Shown here: piece by piece, positions 6,405-7,186 of the stretch | Numbering within the stretch: position 1 is the stretch's first letter | How the letters are laid out: each line of letters starts with the position of its first letter | Assembly: GCA_029858925.1 (NCBI GenBank) | Contig: JAOUEB010000064.1 | Location: 1 to 7,186, forward strand | Length of the DNA: 7,186 bases | Reading direction: 5' to 3' | Source of the DNA: Nitrospira sp. | Lineage (GTDB): Bacteria; Nitrospirota; Nitrospiria; Nitrospirales; Nitrospiraceae | Translations under genes and position numbers: made by a program | Notes under the pieces: generated by a model | Told to the model about the DNA's origin: nothing | Seen by the model: the letters and a program-made list of their open reading frames with translations, nothing else | The model's database searches: none

Positions 6405-6908
6405 CTAATTGGAAAACTTTCGGCCGATATTCTTGGGCGCTTTCCACTTCCATGGCGGCACTGGATTTGGGTCGGCCCAGAGCCCCCTGTGGGCCGCTCT
6501 GGCCAGTTCTTCCATATCATTCAAGCTCTGGTCATCTCGAAACTGGACTCGTGCCCAAGCCAACCCTTCTTTAATCAATTCATGGGCGATATTCCGGCCA
6601 TCCTCCAGCAGCACATCGGCCGTCATTCTTCCTTGCCGGTCTCGCTTCAGCCCCCGAATTACCACTTTGCGACTCTCCACATACGCGGCTGCGACCCGTC
6701 TCGCCTGCTTCCCAAAGGGCTGTTTGAGTTCAGGGCAGTCGATACCTTTCAGATAGATCATCTCCCGCTGCTCATCGTGATAAATCGTGAACCGATCACC
6801 TTCGTGCACCATAAGGACTTTCGCATCGAAGTCGGCCCATGAGAACGCGGGCCATGCGGAGGCCACCGCGAGCACACACCCAATCATGATCCGACGGCTC
6901 GTCATCAT
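6405..6908 (-). CDS. Secreted thermonuclease-like protein (SNase domain) with altered active site
   Basis: The product is 167 aa from the ATG at 6908; the adjacent ATG at 6905 or the one at 6887 are alternatives, and 6953 would spoil the signal peptide. Residues 1-25 form a Sec signal peptide (SRR, a hydrophobic core, then FSWA|DF). The rest matches the staphylococcal nuclease fold: GD at 37-38 (Asp38 aligns with Ca-binding Asp21), then YLKGIDCPE with Asp57 and Glu60 (Asp40 and Glu43). Next come QPFGKQAR, DRQGRMTADV with Arg94 (Arg87), and the C-terminal RGLWADPNPVPPWKWK typical of bacterial TNase homologues. The family hydrolyses DNA and RNA with calcium. Catalytic Arg35 is replaced by Tyr52, and the usual DGDT is EGDR, so activity may be reduced or lost. 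An unidentified frame ends 34 bp upstream on the same strand, so the two might be co-transcribed. Confidence 0.85.
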   Translation of the reverse strand: MMTSRRIMIGCVLAVASAWPAFSWADFDAKVLMVHEGDRFTIYHDEQREMIYLKGIDCPELKQPFGKQARRVAAAYVESRKVVIRGLKRDRQGRMTADVLLEDGRNIAHELIKEGLAWARVQFRDDQSLNDMEELARAAHRGLWADPNPVPPWKWKAPKNIGRKFSN

Positions 6909-6942
6909 GCTGTAGGCTACCCTCGATGGCTCATCCAGCCAA

Positions 6943-7185
6943 CTAATTCTCAACTTTGCGCCGTGATGCCCTTCCAGCTGGCCTCACGGCTTCTACCACG
7001 GGGCTGCAAGCGCCACATACCCTTTCCGGCGAAGATTTGGGATGTATCGGCACAACATTCGCCATAAGAAGCGGATGTGTGGTATTCTTAAACTTGTTGA
7101 CGGTTACAACCCAGTCCCTCGCGCCTCTCTCAATCGTTTCAGGTGCCGCGCGATCGATGCGCTCATTCCAGAGCCAGTCCTCCGG
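6943..7185 (-). CDS. Unidentified reading frame, 5' end outside window
   Basis: A minus-strand frame is open from the right edge for 80 codons before TAG at 6945-6943. It starts PEDWLWNERIDRAAPE, continues through GARDWVVTVNKFKNTTHPLL, and ends SRRKVEN. The first half has plausible protein character: aromatic and charged balance, and many G or C third positions. The last third is Arg/Ala/Pro-rich and includes a strong inverted repeat, so coding there is less sure. I recognise no family. It lacks an in-window start except an internal ATG giving about 40 residues. It could be the C-terminus of a real gene upstream of the nuclease or simply a chance open frame. Confidence 0.35.
   Translation of the reverse strand, partial: PEDWLWNERIDRAAPETIERGARDWVVTVNKFKNTTHPLLMANVVPIHPKSSPERVCGACSPVVEAVRPAGRASRRKVEN
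6960..6990. repeat. Inverted repeat / hairpin near the right edge
   Basis: GCCGTGA at 6960-6966 pairs with TCACGGC at 6984-6990. After one mismatch the stem can extend by GCC/GGC, enclosing a nine-base loop that contains part of the CCAGCTGG palindrome (6974-6981). No T-run follows on either strand, so it does not look like an intrinsic terminator. It lies inside the end of the unidentified minus-strand frame. Confidence 0.5.
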
Positions 7186-7186
7186 G

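Noticed and set aside
6266..6520. Minus-strand ORF of 84 codons overlapping the nuclease end
   Set aside because: It overlaps the conserved C-terminal coding part of the nuclease and the antitoxin-like ORF, and shows no recognisable motif.
7042..7186. Plus-strand frame starting at ATG and open to the right edge
   Set aside because: Only about 48 codons, no Shine-Dalgarno and no recognisable sequence; the longer opposite-strand frame is a slightly better candidate.

Overview
The window looks like a chromosomal segment of a GC-rich Gram-negative bacterium. A lipobox-bearing lipoprotein, Sec-type signal peptides and a YajQ homologue point that way. The gene mix would suit Nitrospirota or a similar environmental lineage, but nothing in the sequence fixes the taxon. 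I see no rRNA, tRNA, CRISPR array or phage structural gene.

Left part (1-1118): the 3' portion of an insertion sequence. It holds most of a DDE transposase, cut by the window edge, followed by a right terminus with two 12-bp copies spaced 25 bp apart and a TTGACA end. Directly beside it (1155-2291, +) lies a secreted protein of unknown function with a Gly-rich linker, a charged helical segment and a C-terminal array of roughly 13-residue D-[IL]-x-D-[TS]-x-L repeats.

Middle (2304-6034, all on the minus strand): in transcription order, a CstA-family carbon-starvation/peptide transporter, a YajQ-family nucleotide-binding protein and a seven-Asp-box beta-propeller lipoprotein. yajQ and the lipoprotein gene are 62 bp apart and could be co-transcribed. 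cstA is 144 bp upstream of yajQ and may be separate.

Right part (6044-7186): a 57-codon ORF on the plus strand (6137-6310) reads as an AbrB/MazE-type antitoxin with a degenerate core motif, an abnormal tail and no visible toxin partner. Next, on the minus strand, is a secreted staphylococcal-nuclease-like protein in which the residue aligning with catalytic Arg35 is Tyr. The 3' end of an unrecognised reading frame enters from the right edge.

Most genes here are ordinary housekeeping or accessory genes. I found no convincing new multi-gene system. The items most worth a second look are the repeat protein beside the IS end, the orphan antitoxin remnant with a hairpin over its ribosome-binding site, and the altered nuclease active site.
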